A stretch of 64,000 nt of DNA from assembly GCF_900109515.1 (NCBI RefSeq), contig NZ_FOBD01000003.1:186001-250000 (forward strand), read 5' to 3'. A program made the translations under genes and the position numbers. The notes beneath the pieces were generated by a model. It was not told the origin of the DNA. It ran no database searches and was given only the letters and a program-made list of their open reading frames with translations. Shown piece by piece: positions 1 through 9,894 of the stretch. The stretch comes from Paenibacillus sp. OK003 (GTDB lineage: Bacteria > Bacillota > Bacilli > Paenibacillales > Paenibacillaceae). Within the stretch, counting starts at the first letter, position 1. Every line of letters begins with the position of its first letter.

Positions 1-1563
1 GTGCCGCTGCATCAGGTTAGAACGGCTGAACCATCGGATGCAAGCTATTTCTTTGATACTCACAGTCCAATTGATGCGGTTAAAGGCATGCTGATGGTTA
101 AACCCGACGAAACGGTCTATGATGCATATGTGCAGGCCAAAACGACGAAACCCGCGACAATCCATTATTCCTTGGATGGCGGGGCTACGTATACGACCGT
201 CCCAGATACGATATACCCGATGGAATGGTCGATACGGGTGAATGATTTATCCCAAACCTTCACGTATTACGTGGAATCAGAGGGGAAACAGACCCGCAAG
301 CGGACACTTTATCTGCCTGATCAGGTTACGGAAACGCCAGTCCAACCCGATGGGCAGGAGAGTTCATCTATCATAGTGGATAATACGGAGGCGGAGACAG
401 AAGGCGTCTGGATAAGGGATACGACGGCTGACAACTATTACTATGATAACTATGTGTATGCCAAATCTACGGCCGGCAACGCGACAAGCAAAATGAGATG
501 GCGGCCTGAGCTGCCGGAAAGTGTCACTTATAGCGTGTATTATAAGATTCCGCAAATCACTGCTACGAGTGAAAATTGGGCAACGAATGCTTCTTTTACT
601 GTTTATTATAGCGGGGGCTCCGAGACGGTTACTGTTGATGAGACAGCGGCGAATGGTACTTGGGTGCACCTAGGGGATTATCCTTTTGCTGCAGGCGATA
701 GTGGGTACGTGGAACTAACCAATAAAGCCAACAAGTCCAGGGTCATTGCTGATGCGATCATGTGGGTGGACCCCAACAGGATACCGCAATTGGAGTCTGC
801 TGTGATCCTGTCCGATCGGAACGAGCTGCAGATGACTCAAACCGCACAGCTGAGCGTAACCGGCTATTTGGATAACGGTTTGATCGGTGATCTAACACAG
901 GCCAATGTACAGTATTTCGTTGATCGTATGGATCTGGCCGAAGTGGATAGCAGTGGCTTGTTGACCCTTCTTAATCTCGATGGGGACACGGATCACATTG
1001 AGGTATGGGCTACTGTCACGATTGACGGAGTGACCATAACCACACCATCTTTGAACATCACGATCAAGGACTTAACGGTTATCGTGGACAGTACAAATAC
1101 AACTGGGTTATACACGACAGAAGGGTCTTGGAGTCAAAGCAATTTAGCCGGATACAAAATTGGGGTTAAGTCCCGTTACTCTACAGTTCAAGGATCATCT
1201 GCAACGTGGAAAGGCCAGTTTCCAGAGGGGAAATATACAGTCTCGATCTACAAGCTCGTCCATACGACGGGAAACGATAATCATGTCAAAGTGGAAGTGA
1301 AGCATAAGACGGGTACTGAGGTCACCTATATCGATGCAACGGCCGGCTCATCGGGTTGGGTTAATCTAGGAACGTTCGACTTTACGGGTGACGGTAGCGA
1401 GTATGTCCGGTTAACCAGGGTTACGCCTACAACGATAGACCCGCCAACGCTTCCTGCAGATATGATCTATACGAGGGCTGATGCAGTTATGTTCGAAATG
1501 CATTCCGATGATTCGGAGCTGCTTGCAAATGAAGCGCAAGGTGAACCGACACTTTCTGAATAA
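1..1563 (+). CDS. C-terminal part of a large secreted protein with two golvesin/xanthan-lyase-like domains
   Basis: The frame is open at the left edge, so the GTG at base 1 is probably internal and the N-terminus lies outside the window. The 520 visible residues show a short beta-rich region (about 25-105), then a golvesin/xanthan-lyase C-terminal-like domain (about 122-260, opening with IIVDNTEAE, closing with ADAIMWVD). A bacterial Ig-like stretch follows (about 262-355), then a second golvesin-like copy (about 358-505, opening VIVDST, closing RADAVMFE). In known families such modules sit at the end of extracellular polysaccharide lyases or peptidoglycan-active enzymes and bind carbohydrate. 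The catalytic part is not visible, so the enzyme class cannot be named. A strong terminator follows about 70 bp after the stop. Confidence 0.75.
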   Translation: MPLHQVRTAEPSDASYFFDTHSPIDAVKGMLMVKPDETVYDAYVQAKTTKPATIHYSLDGGATYTTVPDTIYPMEWSIRVNDLSQTFTYYVESEGKQTRKRTLYLPDQVTETPVQPDGQESSSIIVDNTEAETEGVWIRDTTADNYYYDNYVYAKSTAGNATSKMRWRPELPESVTYSVYYKIPQITATSENWATNASFTVYYSGGSETVTVDETAANGTWVHLGDYPFAAGDSGYVELTNKANKSRVIADAIMWVDPNRIPQLESAVILSDRNELQMTQTAQLSVTGYLDNGLIGDLTQANVQYFVDRMDLAEVDSSGLLTLLNLDGDTDHIEVWATVTIDGVTITTPSLNITIKDLTVIVDSTNTTGLYTTEGSWSQSNLAGYKIGVKSRYSTVQGSSATWKGQFPEGKYTVSIYKLVHTTGNDNHVKVEVKHKTGTEVTYIDATAGSSGWVNLGTFDFTGDGSEYVRLTRVTPTTIDPPTLPADMIYTRADAVMFEMHSDDSELLANEAQGEPTLSE

Positions 1564-1636
1564 TGGCAGTGAATTGCGAATGGAAGTGGAACTAAGGTAA
1601 GTGATGTTAAACAAATGATTGTAAAATAACATAAGA

Positions 1637-1674
1637 GCCGAGTGGATGAGAACGATCCATTCGGCTTTTTTGTT
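1637..1674 (+). terminator. Rho-independent terminator after the golvesin-domain gene
   Basis: An 11-bp stem (GCCGAGTGGAT pairing with ATCCATTCGGC, one G-U pair) is followed by TTTTTTGTT. It lies about 70 bp past the stop at 1563. Confidence 0.85.
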
Positions 1675-1731
1675 GAGTAATGGTGCGTATATCAGTATCT
1701 TCAGAAAGGATTCAGTTGCAAGAACCCTAGG

Positions 1732-1998
1732 TTAATCATTAAATTCAACAAATACATGCATATTTCGATCTACTCCTGCGATCCCGGTTGTTTGTTTAAT
1801 ATCCAAAAATTCAAGTCGTTCTTCCCATTCAACTCTTTCATGATCCGATTCATCTGCGTAATATTCAAAAATATACGTTAAGACAAATGCATTAATGGAA
1901 TTGGAGATGTAGATTTCTCTTCGGACGCAGCGCCGCTGGCGCTGAACCTTCAACAGGCCGCTGTTACCTATATCCACTACCATGTGGATTTGAATCAT
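1732..1998 (-). pseudogene. Gene remnant, unknown family (minus strand)
   Basis: The last ~60 codons of this minus-strand frame read like real protein (acidic, aromatic-rich; FEYYADESDHERVEWEE, ending FVEFND). The first ~28 codons are poor in coding character and no ribosome binding site precedes the ATG. It looks like the 3' end of a gene joined to unrelated DNA near base 1930. I do not recognise the family. Confidence 0.3.
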
Positions 1999-2124
1999 AG
2001 GGCTGCAGAATCGTTTTTTAGAGACCCTGTTTTGACGAAAGCATTTGGTTGGAGCATTACAGATGATATGATTGATTTTTTCGCGTCATTTCCAGACCAT
2101 TTTCCGAAAGTAGTCCAATTTTAA
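1882..2124 (+). pseudogene. Gene remnant, unknown family (plus strand)
   Basis: An 80-codon open frame without a usable start codon ends in coding-like sequence (AAVTYIHYHVDLNHRAAES, then a Phe/Asp-rich end FPDHFPKVVQF). It overlaps the minus-strand remnant head to head, and the plausible coding parts meet near base 1930-1950, which suggests two gene ends joined by a deletion. A third remnant of about 40 codons ends at the TAG at 2335-2337 (contains GALFASEREVDNDKFIEK). None has an identifiable family. Confidence 0.3.
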
Positions 2125-2357
2125 TAACGTCATTTAGCACTGATCAAAATGGAATATAGCTATAGATGATCTCGCTTTAATCGGATAATATAACCTTAAA
2201 GGGGGAGGACAGCATATAAAAAAAGGTATACAAATAATGGTGCATTGTTTGCAAGTGAGAGAGAAGTCGATAATGATAAGTTCATTGAGAAATGTATGGA
2301 GTTTGTCGAAGCTAATAGCCCTAACTCTTTCCACTAGAACTTGAAAGGATCGTTATT

Positions 2358-2570
2358 TTGAGGAAAAAAATTAATTATGTTCTTTTGTTACTGATTATCT
2401 GGGTAGCATTACTGTATCCTTTTCGTTCTGCCTGGTTTGTAGGTGCAAATCAGATGGCTGAAGATCTTCATGGAGTTTACTTACTTTTCTTGTTCTTTGG
2501 ATATCTTATTTGTTCATCTGGTATGGGAATTATTCTTGGCAAGATGTTTTTCAAACGAAAAGAACAGTAA
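2358..2570 (+). CDS. Small membrane protein with two predicted transmembrane helices
   Basis: A 70-residue protein starts at TTG 2358, chosen because GAAAGGA at 2343-2349 lies 8 bases upstream and the next residues are RKK followed by a hydrophobic stretch. Two membrane segments are visible (about 6-24 and 41-62), and the tail is KRKEQ, consistent with the positive-inside rule. No family is recognised. It stands alone among gene remnants and could be a small stress or immunity-type membrane peptide. The function is unknown. Confidence 0.5.
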   Translation: MRKKINYVLLLLIIWVALLYPFRSAWFVGANQMAEDLHGVYLLFLFFGYLICSSGMGIILGKMFFKRKEQ

Positions 2571-3067
2571 TAGCAGAAAGTATCGTTCGATAGAAAGCAT
2601 GATTTTTGTCCGTCGCAAAGTAATTTACGTGTCATTACCCTTAGCCGAATCATTAAGCTAGTAATTCCAGTACATAAGACCTTATGCAAGGAAAGTAATT
2701 GTCTGAGGTTACCGTTTCAACAAAATTATTTCGATCAGTTGGACCAAGGGTGTGACTATAGCTGCACCGATGCTGATGTCTGCACTTCGTCTGAATCATG
2801 AGTCCATGTGTCAGCAAGCGCTGTCCTGTATTACGATGGTTGTCCGAACGGTTCTGCCACTCGGAAGGACTGGTCACCAGGCTCATATATAATCGTTTCA
2901 CGCAATAAATATAACGATCTGTGCAATGAAATTGCAGAGGATAACCTATAAAATGTAAGCATTCTGACATATTCAACAGATTCATGCAAGCGTTTATACT
3001 AAATTCCGCCGAGAGGAGAACCATGCTACCGGCGGTTTATTTTCGTTTGAGGAAAGGGGTCGAAAGG
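2571..3067. other. Intergenic region upstream of the two-component operon
   Basis: About 500 bp with no supported gene. Frames on both strands are poor in coding character. The 3' end carries a GC-rich inverted repeat, CCGCCG at 3006-3011 and CGGCGG at 3030-3035. Its loop contains GAGAGGAG and an in-frame ATG (3023), so it may influence translation of the following response regulator. Confidence 0.4.
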
Positions 3068-4639
3068 ATGCTAAAAGTATTGCTGGTAGACGACGAGATG
3101 TATGTTCGACAGGGGATGCATGAACTCATTAGCTGGGATGATCTTCATATGGAGATTATTGGAGAAGCAGAGAACGGTCTGGTAGCACTGAAAATGATTG
3201 AATGCCTGCAACCTGACGTGATTATTACAGACATACGGATGCCAATCCTGGATGGACTGGAACTGATTCATGCCGTAGCGAAATTGCCACATCTGGAGCC
3301 GGTGTTCATTATAATTAGTGGTTATCATGATTTCAAGTATGCACAGCAGGCCATCCGATACGGCGTTCAAGACTATATCCTGAAGCCTGTGGATGATGAA
3401 GAAATGACAGCGACGTTGCAGAAGTCGGCTGATCGAATAAGCAATAAAAGAAAACATATTCTTCTGGCTGAGGAACAGACCAGCAACATCATACTAGAAA
3501 ATATGATCAAAGGCCATGTGCGGAAGGAAGATGAACATCGGTATGCCGAGGTACTCGGGATCAATTGCAAGTCCAGTCTGCTCATGGCTCTGATCGAAAT
3601 CCAGAGCGGATTGGACGTAAGAAAAGTCAACATTGAGCAACTACGTGAAGCGGTGCATACTCTGGAGAATGATTTTTTCAAAATATTCGTTATTGAGCAA
3701 CAGCGCGGCAAATTTGGCCTATTGCTGCTGTGGCATGAACATGATCAAGAGGACTCTGCGCTGCGGGATAAGCTCTGTAATATTCATATGGTGCTAAGGG
3801 AGCGCCTTCATGTGGACATCGGTCTTTACGCAGGGACGCCTGTCAACAAAATTGGCGATGTTCCGCACTCCTATCATGAGGCAGAAGCAGCAGCCAGACA
3901 TAAATTTGCAGAAGATGGTGGTGTCGTGCGGTATGCGGAGATTAAGGATAAACCGCTGTATGTGTTCAATGTATACCAGGACGATGTGGATCAATTAATT
4001 ATGAGCTTGGAAGAAGGGAATCGGTCTGCTTACCACAAGATTGTAGAGGATAAGTTCAGATTGTTTCAAGCTAATCGATTCTCACCTCAGGCTGTATCTG
4101 GCTCTCTTATCCACTCTATAACGGGCATTTTGGGTGTGGCCCACGAAATGGGCGGTAATGATGAAGGCTTGCAGCAACTGAAGGAGTTGGCACAACAAAG
4201 TCATGAAGGCTGGAATCTACGGTTATTGAAGAATACTTTTTTAAATGCACTCGAGGAAGCCGAGAATTATCTCTCCCTTTTACGAAGTGAGCAGTCCAAA
4301 GGGGAGATCCACAAAATCAAACGATATATTGATGCACATTATACCGAAAACATCAGTCTCAAAAGTATTGCTGCGCTATTCTATATGAATCCCGTCTATC
4401 TTGGAAGATTATTTCGCAAAGGCTACAACCTATATTTTAATGACTATTTGCTCAACCTGCGGATCCAGGAAGCGAAGAAGTTGCTCCGCCAGACCAATCT
4501 GAGAGTGTATGAGGTTGCTGCACGCGTCGGATTTCAGAATGCGGATTATTTTGTAACTCAGTTTGAAAAGATTGTCCAGCTGTCTCCTACAGAATATCGT
4601 AATCAGATTCAGGGAAATGAGCAGCGAGGTGCACGATGA
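3068..4639 (+). CDS. YesN-type response regulator with AraC-family DNA-binding domain
   Basis: A 523-residue cytoplasmic regulator. Residues 1-120 form a receiver domain with the acidic pair DD at 8-9 and the phospho-acceptor Asp55 in TDIRMP. A linker of about 270 residues follows, and the last ~100 residues are a two-helix-turn-helix AraC domain (GFQNADYFVTQFEK near the end). ATG 3068 was chosen because it begins the receiver core directly and GAGGAAAGGGG lies about 8 bases upstream. An in-frame ATG at 3023 would add 15 residues without family support. Its stop overlaps the start of the sensor kinase by 4 bases (ATGA), so the two are translationally coupled. By analogy with other YesN/YesM pairs it should activate the downstream lipoprotein-permease genes on sensing an oligosaccharide. 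Confidence 0.9.
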   Translation: MLKVLLVDDEMYVRQGMHELISWDDLHMEIIGEAENGLVALKMIECLQPDVIITDIRMPILDGLELIHAVAKLPHLEPVFIIISGYHDFKYAQQAIRYGVQDYILKPVDDEEMTATLQKSADRISNKRKHILLAEEQTSNIILENMIKGHVRKEDEHRYAEVLGINCKSSLLMALIEIQSGLDVRKVNIEQLREAVHTLENDFFKIFVIEQQRGKFGLLLLWHEHDQEDSALRDKLCNIHMVLRERLHVDIGLYAGTPVNKIGDVPHSYHEAEAAARHKFAEDGGVVRYAEIKDKPLYVFNVYQDDVDQLIMSLEEGNRSAYHKIVEDKFRLFQANRFSPQAVSGSLIHSITGILGVAHEMGGNDEGLQQLKELAQQSHEGWNLRLLKNTFLNALEEAENYLSLLRSEQSKGEIHKIKRYIDAHYTENISLKSIAALFYMNPVYLGRLFRKGYNLYFNDYLLNLRIQEAKKLLRQTNLRVYEVAARVGFQNADYFVTQFEKIVQLSPTEYRNQIQGNEQRGAR

Positions 4640-6375
4640 AAAGATGGAATCTGAATTATATGAAGCTACGGGACAAACTGCTGCTCATGTACGTCCTGTC
4701 CGTATTCATTCCCATCGTTGTCACCAATGTCGTGTTCTACAACGTCACAACCGCCAATATTCGCAGTCAGAAAACCCGTGATGCTGGCATGGCCTTAAAC
4801 AATCTGAAGAACGATCTGCGGGTAACCATTGATCAGGGCGTTGGCTTGTCCTATTCGTTATATGCTGATCCTGTATTCAATGACACACTCTCTCGACAGT
4901 TCCACAGTCATTTCGAATATATCGCAGCCTATAATTCGTATTTAAAAGGGGAATTCTCCGGTCAGTTGAGTGAGGGAATTCGCTGGTATCAAGTATATAC
5001 CGATAATCCGACCATATTATCTTCCGGTTATATTGAACGTTTAAGTAATACGGTCCGTAACTCCAACTGGTACGTTCAGTTTCAGGCATACTCCGCACCT
5101 TACCCCGCACTGATCGCTACGGATCAGATGTTAAGTCTGGTTCAACGACTCGACAATTTGGATACAGGCGGCGTAGAGCAGCTTCTTAAAATTGACCTGA
5201 ACATGGATCTGATCAAAGAACATTTTCACAATAGCGGTTTTGACGGAAAAGTGTATTTACTTGATCCTGAAGGTCAAATCCAGCTTTCAAACGAACGGAC
5301 AGCAGAACCATCTCAGATCGGTAAACGCTACAGTGAGATCCAGTTTCCGAATAAAACGATTCCGTTTGAACGTACGTATACAGGCATTAATTATCTGGAG
5401 GGCTGGTCGCTGCAAGGGGTCATGGATGAAGAGATTGTATTGCAAGAGGTCCGTAAGTCACGCTCCTTCGTGGTTTGGCTTGCTTGCATTAATTTTGTGT
5501 TGCCCTCTATTATCATCGCAGCCATGTCCAGATCCATCCATGTCAGACTGGTGCGGATTCTCAAACATATGAAAAAAGTAAAAACGCAGAATTTCCAGAC
5601 TATTCCTCCTGAAGATGCAAGAGATGAGATTGGCCAGCTCACGATGGAATTCAATCAGATGACCGAGACAATTCACAACCTGATTCATGAGGTATATCTG
5701 ACGGATATCCAGAAGAAAGACCTGGAGTTAAAACAGCAACAAGCCCGGCTTCATGCGCTCCACAGTCAAATCAATCCGCACTTTTTGTTCAATACCCTCG
5801 AATCAGTACGGATGCGAAGCCTCATCAAAGGGGAGAAGGAGACAGCGAAAATCGTGCATAACATGGCCAAAATGTTTCGTAAGTCGATTAGCTGGAATCA
5901 GAATGATGTGACGGTGAAGGAAGAATTGGAACTCATAGAGAGCTTTTTGCAAATTCAGAAATACCGCTTCGGAGAAAAACTCCAATACAGCATTGAAGCA
6001 GATCCTGCGGTGCTGATGTACCGAATACCCAAGATGGTTATCCTTCCTTTTGTTGAGAATGCAAGTATTCATGGCATTGAATCATCCCCGGGGGTAGGCG
6101 TAATTCAACTCCTCGTTTCTATTGAACATGACCAGCTCCATATCAGACTAACGGATAATGGTATAGGCATGTCACCAGCCAGATTGGAAGAATTGCTGAG
6201 GTACCTGACTCAGGACACGGATATGGGAGAGCATGTCGGCATGAAAAATGCGTATAGTCGCTTAAAACTATGCTATCAGGATCGCTTTTCTTTCGAAATC
6301 CAGACATGGGAAGGAGAAGGAACGCATATCCAGATTAAGCTGCCGCTTGATCAAGGAGCGCTGCGGGATAAATGA
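4636..6375 (+). CDS. YesM-type sensor histidine kinase
   Basis: A 579-residue membrane kinase. A transmembrane helix at about 16-38, an extracellular sensor region to about 275, a second helix at about 277-297 and a HAMP segment precede the His_kinase domain. The phospho-acceptor motif is HSQINPHFLFNTLES, followed by an HATPase domain with ENASIHGIE and DNGIGM. It overlaps the preceding regulator by 4 bases. This family works with AraC-type regulators to control ABC uptake of plant oligosaccharides. The ligand cannot be read from the sequence. Confidence 0.92.
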   Translation: MKRWNLNYMKLRDKLLLMYVLSVFIPIVVTNVVFYNVTTANIRSQKTRDAGMALNNLKNDLRVTIDQGVGLSYSLYADPVFNDTLSRQFHSHFEYIAAYNSYLKGEFSGQLSEGIRWYQVYTDNPTILSSGYIERLSNTVRNSNWYVQFQAYSAPYPALIATDQMLSLVQRLDNLDTGGVEQLLKIDLNMDLIKEHFHNSGFDGKVYLLDPEGQIQLSNERTAEPSQIGKRYSEIQFPNKTIPFERTYTGINYLEGWSLQGVMDEEIVLQEVRKSRSFVVWLACINFVLPSIIIAAMSRSIHVRLVRILKHMKKVKTQNFQTIPPEDARDEIGQLTMEFNQMTETIHNLIHEVYLTDIQKKDLELKQQQARLHALHSQINPHFLFNTLESVRMRSLIKGEKETAKIVHNMAKMFRKSISWNQNDVTVKEELELIESFLQIQKYRFGEKLQYSIEADPAVLMYRIPKMVILPFVENASIHGIESSPGVGVIQLLVSIEHDQLHIRLTDNGIGMSPARLEELLRYLTQDTDMGEHVGMKNAYSRLKLCYQDRFSFEIQTWEGEGTHIQIKLPLDQGALRDK

Positions 6376-6424
6376 AGCGAAGGATATACTTTTCAAAGCA
6401 GATGGTACATTTTCATGGGTAACG

Positions 6425-6440
6425 TTGAAAGCGCTATCTT
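6425..6440 (+). promoter_or_regulatory. Candidate catabolite-responsive element (cre)
   Basis: TTGAAAGCGCTATCTT matches the consensus WTGNAANCGNWNNCWW at every defined position. It lies 70 bp upstream of the first lipoprotein start, between the kinase and the transporter genes, so CcpA could limit transport genes separately from the two-component genes. Confidence 0.6.
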
Positions 6441-6494
6441 GATATATTGAAAAGGCTTACAAACAAAAGTATGCGTAAAGGGGGCATTTGCTAC

Positions 6495-8156
6495 ATGTTT
6501 AGAAAAATAACCTTTGTAACAAGTCTAGCAATCTTACTCGCCGTAACGCTGGCAGGTTGCAACAAAGCCAGCCCGGATGCGAGTAATACCGACAGTGATG
6601 ACAACAGCCCGGTCACCTTCAAATATTTCACGTTTGGCGGGGGCAAGAAGGACATTCTCGCAAGCAGTACGAGCATTGGAAAGAAGCTACAGGAACAAAC
6701 CGGCGTGGACTGGAAGATGGAATATCTGGTCGGCGATGGCGCAACCAAGGCAGGCGTAATGATTGCGAGTGGAGATTACCCTGACATTATCGATTCCAGT
6801 GGAGAAATGGCCAAGTTGATGGATGCAGGATCTTTTATCCCTTTGGATGAACTGATCGAACAATATGGGCCTAACATCAAGCGAGTATACGGTCCTTATA
6901 TGGACAAATTCAGACAGGAGGATGGGAAGATTTATTTCTTACCATACACTGCCAACATCGGTTATGTTTCAGAGCCTAACTTCCAAACTGGCTTCTATAT
7001 TCAGCGTGCAGTGCTGAAAGAGTTCAACTATCCCAAGATCAAGACACTGGATGAATATTTCGACTTGATTGAGCAATATAAGCAAAAGTATCCGCAGATC
7101 GATGGAAAAGACACCATCGGCTTCGCCACACTTGCGGGGGAATCAGGCAGCTTCTTTACCCTGCTAAATCCGGCCATGCATCTGGCAGGTTATCCCAACG
7201 ATGGCAGTGTGATGGTGGATTTGCAGAGCCATGAAGCCAAGCTGGTAGCCGGGTCTGATTATCAGAAACAATGGATTCAGAAGTTAAGCGAGGTTAACGC
7301 ACAGGGGATGTTTGACCCAGAATCCTTCACCATGAACCAGGATCAGTATCTCGCCAAATTGACGTCCGGTCGAGTGCTGGGATATTTCAGTTATTCCTGG
7401 CAGGTTGGAGATGCAACGAACAACCTTAAGAAGGCCGGTAATGACGACAAACGTTACGTATCGCTGCCGATTGTATTTGATAACAACGTCAAAGACCAGT
7501 ATCTCGACCCACCGGGCTTTGTGAACAACTATGGTGTCGGAATTACCGTAAATGCCAAAGATCCGGTGCGGATTATTAAATATTTTGACACCCTGCTTAA
7601 GGAAGAAAATCAGATTCTGGTTCAATGGGGCATTGAGGACGAGACGTATAGTGTGGATGAGAAAGGTCGTTTTTATTTCAAAAACGATGACCAACGCAAG
7701 GCGCATGAAGATCCGGAATTAAGCCGTAAGTTCGGCTTTGACTATTTTAACTACAGTTGGCCTCGTTACGGCAATAACTCCATACTGGAGGATGGCAATG
7801 CCTATGGGCCAGGCAATCAACCAGAGGTAGCTACCTTTAGCTACACGGACGGTGACAAGCTGTTGTTGGAGAAATATGGCGTGGAGACATTTTCGGAATT
7901 ATTCAGTACACCGGATGAGCGCCCTTGGTCTCCTGCATGGTCCATTGCACTGGAGCAGGGATCTCCTGAACAGATTTTCATCACGAAGGCAGAAGACCTG
8001 CAGAAGAAATACTTGCCCAAAATGATTATGGATTCACCTAACACTTTCGAGAACACATGGAATGAATATATGAGTCAAATGAATCAATTGGACAAAAAAA
8101 CTTATGAAGAAACGATAACACAGGCCGTGAAGGATCGTGTAGCAGGAAAATGGTGA
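6495..8156 (+). CDS. Extracellular solute-binding lipoprotein (first of two tandem paralogues)
   Basis: A 553-residue family-1 solute-binding protein. Start ATG 6495 was chosen for the AAAGGGGG ribosome binding site 10 bases upstream and because it places a lipobox (TLAGC, Cys22) correctly after a hydrophobic signal. The mature protein should be lipid-anchored outside the cell and deliver an oligosaccharide to the two permeases downstream. It is highly similar along its full length to the next gene (shared blocks such as SGDYPDI/V, AMHLAGYPNDGSVMVD, DPPGFVNNY). No ATP-binding subunit is encoded here. In this transporter class a shared MsmX-type ATPase normally serves many systems. Confidence 0.92.
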   Translation: MFRKITFVTSLAILLAVTLAGCNKASPDASNTDSDDNSPVTFKYFTFGGGKKDILASSTSIGKKLQEQTGVDWKMEYLVGDGATKAGVMIASGDYPDIIDSSGEMAKLMDAGSFIPLDELIEQYGPNIKRVYGPYMDKFRQEDGKIYFLPYTANIGYVSEPNFQTGFYIQRAVLKEFNYPKIKTLDEYFDLIEQYKQKYPQIDGKDTIGFATLAGESGSFFTLLNPAMHLAGYPNDGSVMVDLQSHEAKLVAGSDYQKQWIQKLSEVNAQGMFDPESFTMNQDQYLAKLTSGRVLGYFSYSWQVGDATNNLKKAGNDDKRYVSLPIVFDNNVKDQYLDPPGFVNNYGVGITVNAKDPVRIIKYFDTLLKEENQILVQWGIEDETYSVDEKGRFYFKNDDQRKAHEDPELSRKFGFDYFNYSWPRYGNNSILEDGNAYGPGNQPEVATFSYTDGDKLLLEKYGVETFSELFSTPDERPWSPAWSIALEQGSPEQIFITKAEDLQKKYLPKMIMDSPNTFENTWNEYMSQMNQLDKKTYEETITQAVKDRVAGKW

Positions 8157-8197
8157 GTGAAGTCCAGTCAGCCAAATCGAAAGGGGGAAATTTTCGG

Positions 8198-9868
8198 ATG
8201 TTGAAATCAAGATTTAAAACAGCGGGTTTAGCTGTACTTCTGACCGCTCTATTAGCTGGGTGCAGTCAGAACAATTCATCCCCAGCGCCTACAAGTGATG
8301 ATGAGAACAGTCCAGTCACGTTCTCGTATTACATGTTCTCTTCGGGTAAGAAGGATACGCTGGCAAGCGAAACAACGATTGGTAAAGCATTGCAAGAACA
8401 GACGGGTGTGGATTGGAAACTGGAATATCTGGTAGGCGACAGTGCTACGAAAGCCGGGGTCATGATTGCCAGTGGAGACTATCCTGATGTCATTAGCTCC
8501 AGTGGTGAGATGTCCAAGCTACTGGATGCCGGGGCCTATATTCCGCTGGATGATCTGATTGAGGAATACGGTCCTAATATCAAAAGGGTATACGGACCTT
8601 ACTTCGATAAAATGAGAAATGCTGAAGACGGAAAAATCTATGCACTGCCTTACACTGCTAATCAGGGTGAGTATTCTGGTAGTCCAAATATAGGCGGAGG
8701 GGCGTTCTGGATTCAGCGCTCTGTGCTCAAGGAATTTAACTATCCCAAGATCACTACACTGGATGAATACTTTGATCTGATCGAGGATTACAAGGAAAAG
8801 CATCCAACTGTGGATGGTGCGGAGACGATCGGATTTGTCTCACTTGCGGGTGTCGCCAATAACTTCTTCACCTTGCAAAACCCAGCGATGCATCTCGCAG
8901 GCTACCCGAACGATGGAAGTGTCATGGTGGATATGAATACCCATGAAGCAAAAGTGGTTGCCGGAACAGATGCCCAGAAAAAATGGATTCAGAAGCTGAA
9001 TGAAATTAATGCTAAAGGCATGCTTGATCCGGAATCCTTTACGATGAACAAAGACCAGTATTTGGCCAAGCTGACCTCGGGTCGTGTTCTCGGTTACTTC
9101 AATTACGGGTGGCAGATTGGAGACGCGTCCAAAAACCTGCTCTCGGCAGGCGTGGATGAGAAACGTTATGCAGCGCTTCCGATTGTGTTTGATGAAGGAA
9201 TCAAGGACCAGTACATTGATCCGCCTGGATTCGTCAACAATTACGCCACAGGCATCACGGTTAACGCCAAAGACCCTGTTCGTATCATCAAATATTTCGA
9301 TAATTTGCTGAAGGAAGAGAATCAGATTTTGGTCCAATGGGGAATCAAGGACGAGACGTACAGTGTCGATGATAAGGGCAGATTTTATTTTGCAAATGAG
9401 GATCAACGCAAAGCCCATGATGATCTGGAGTTAAGCCGCAAATTCGGTTTCACGTATTTTGGCTCAGACTGGCCGCGTTATGGCGGTGAATCTACACTTT
9501 CCGATGGTAACGCTTATAGCCCTGGCAACCAGCCGGAAGTAGCCTCTGCCTCGTACACAGAGGGGGATAAGAAGTTTCTTGAGGCTTACAACATCCAAAC
9601 CTTTAGTGAATTATTCAACAAACCGGAAGAACGTCCATGGTTCCCGGCATGGTCCATCGCGCTTGAGCAAGGATCACCTGAACAGATATTCACCACCAAA
9701 TCGGATGATTTGCAACGTAAATATTTGCCGGAAATGATCTTGGGAGCACCCTCGAATTTCAATAAACTGTGGGATGCCTACATGGTTGAATTGAACAAAT
9801 TGGACAAAGCCGGCTATGAAAAAACCATTACTCAAATCGTTCAGGATCGTGTCGCGGGAAAATGGTAA
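8198..9868 (+). CDS. Extracellular solute-binding lipoprotein (second tandem paralogue)
   Basis: A 556-residue paralogue of the preceding gene. Start ATG 8198 follows AAAGGGGGAAA by about 10 bases and gives a signal peptide with lipobox LLAGC (Cys22). The gap between the two genes is 41 bp. The main visible difference is a Gly/Ser-rich insertion near residue 155 (GEYSGSPNIGGGAF replacing a shorter segment), close to where the first protein has VSEPNFQTGF. This could alter ligand specificity. A large hairpin follows the gene and probably sets its mRNA level relative to the permeases. Confidence 0.92.
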   Translation: MLKSRFKTAGLAVLLTALLAGCSQNNSSPAPTSDDENSPVTFSYYMFSSGKKDTLASETTIGKALQEQTGVDWKLEYLVGDSATKAGVMIASGDYPDVISSSGEMSKLLDAGAYIPLDDLIEEYGPNIKRVYGPYFDKMRNAEDGKIYALPYTANQGEYSGSPNIGGGAFWIQRSVLKEFNYPKITTLDEYFDLIEDYKEKHPTVDGAETIGFVSLAGVANNFFTLQNPAMHLAGYPNDGSVMVDMNTHEAKVVAGTDAQKKWIQKLNEINAKGMLDPESFTMNKDQYLAKLTSGRVLGYFNYGWQIGDASKNLLSAGVDEKRYAALPIVFDEGIKDQYIDPPGFVNNYATGITVNAKDPVRIIKYFDNLLKEENQILVQWGIKDETYSVDDKGRFYFANEDQRKAHDDLELSRKFGFTYFGSDWPRYGGESTLSDGNAYSPGNQPEVASASYTEGDKKFLEAYNIQTFSELFNKPEERPWFPAWSIALEQGSPEQIFTTKSDDLQRKYLPEMILGAPSNFNKLWDAYMVELNKLDKAGYEKTITQIVQDRVAGKW

Positions 9869-9894
9869 TACAACCTCTTTAAAACAAACTGTTA

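Noticed and set aside
2653..3024. 123-codon open frame on the minus strand
   Set aside because: It has no ribosome binding site, is rich in Cys and His with no domain-like order, and overlaps the promoter region of the response regulator.
8840..9418. 192-codon minus-strand frame inside the second lipoprotein gene
   Set aside because: It is antisense to a strongly supported gene, and a similar antisense frame occurs in the paralogue, so it follows from the shared codons.
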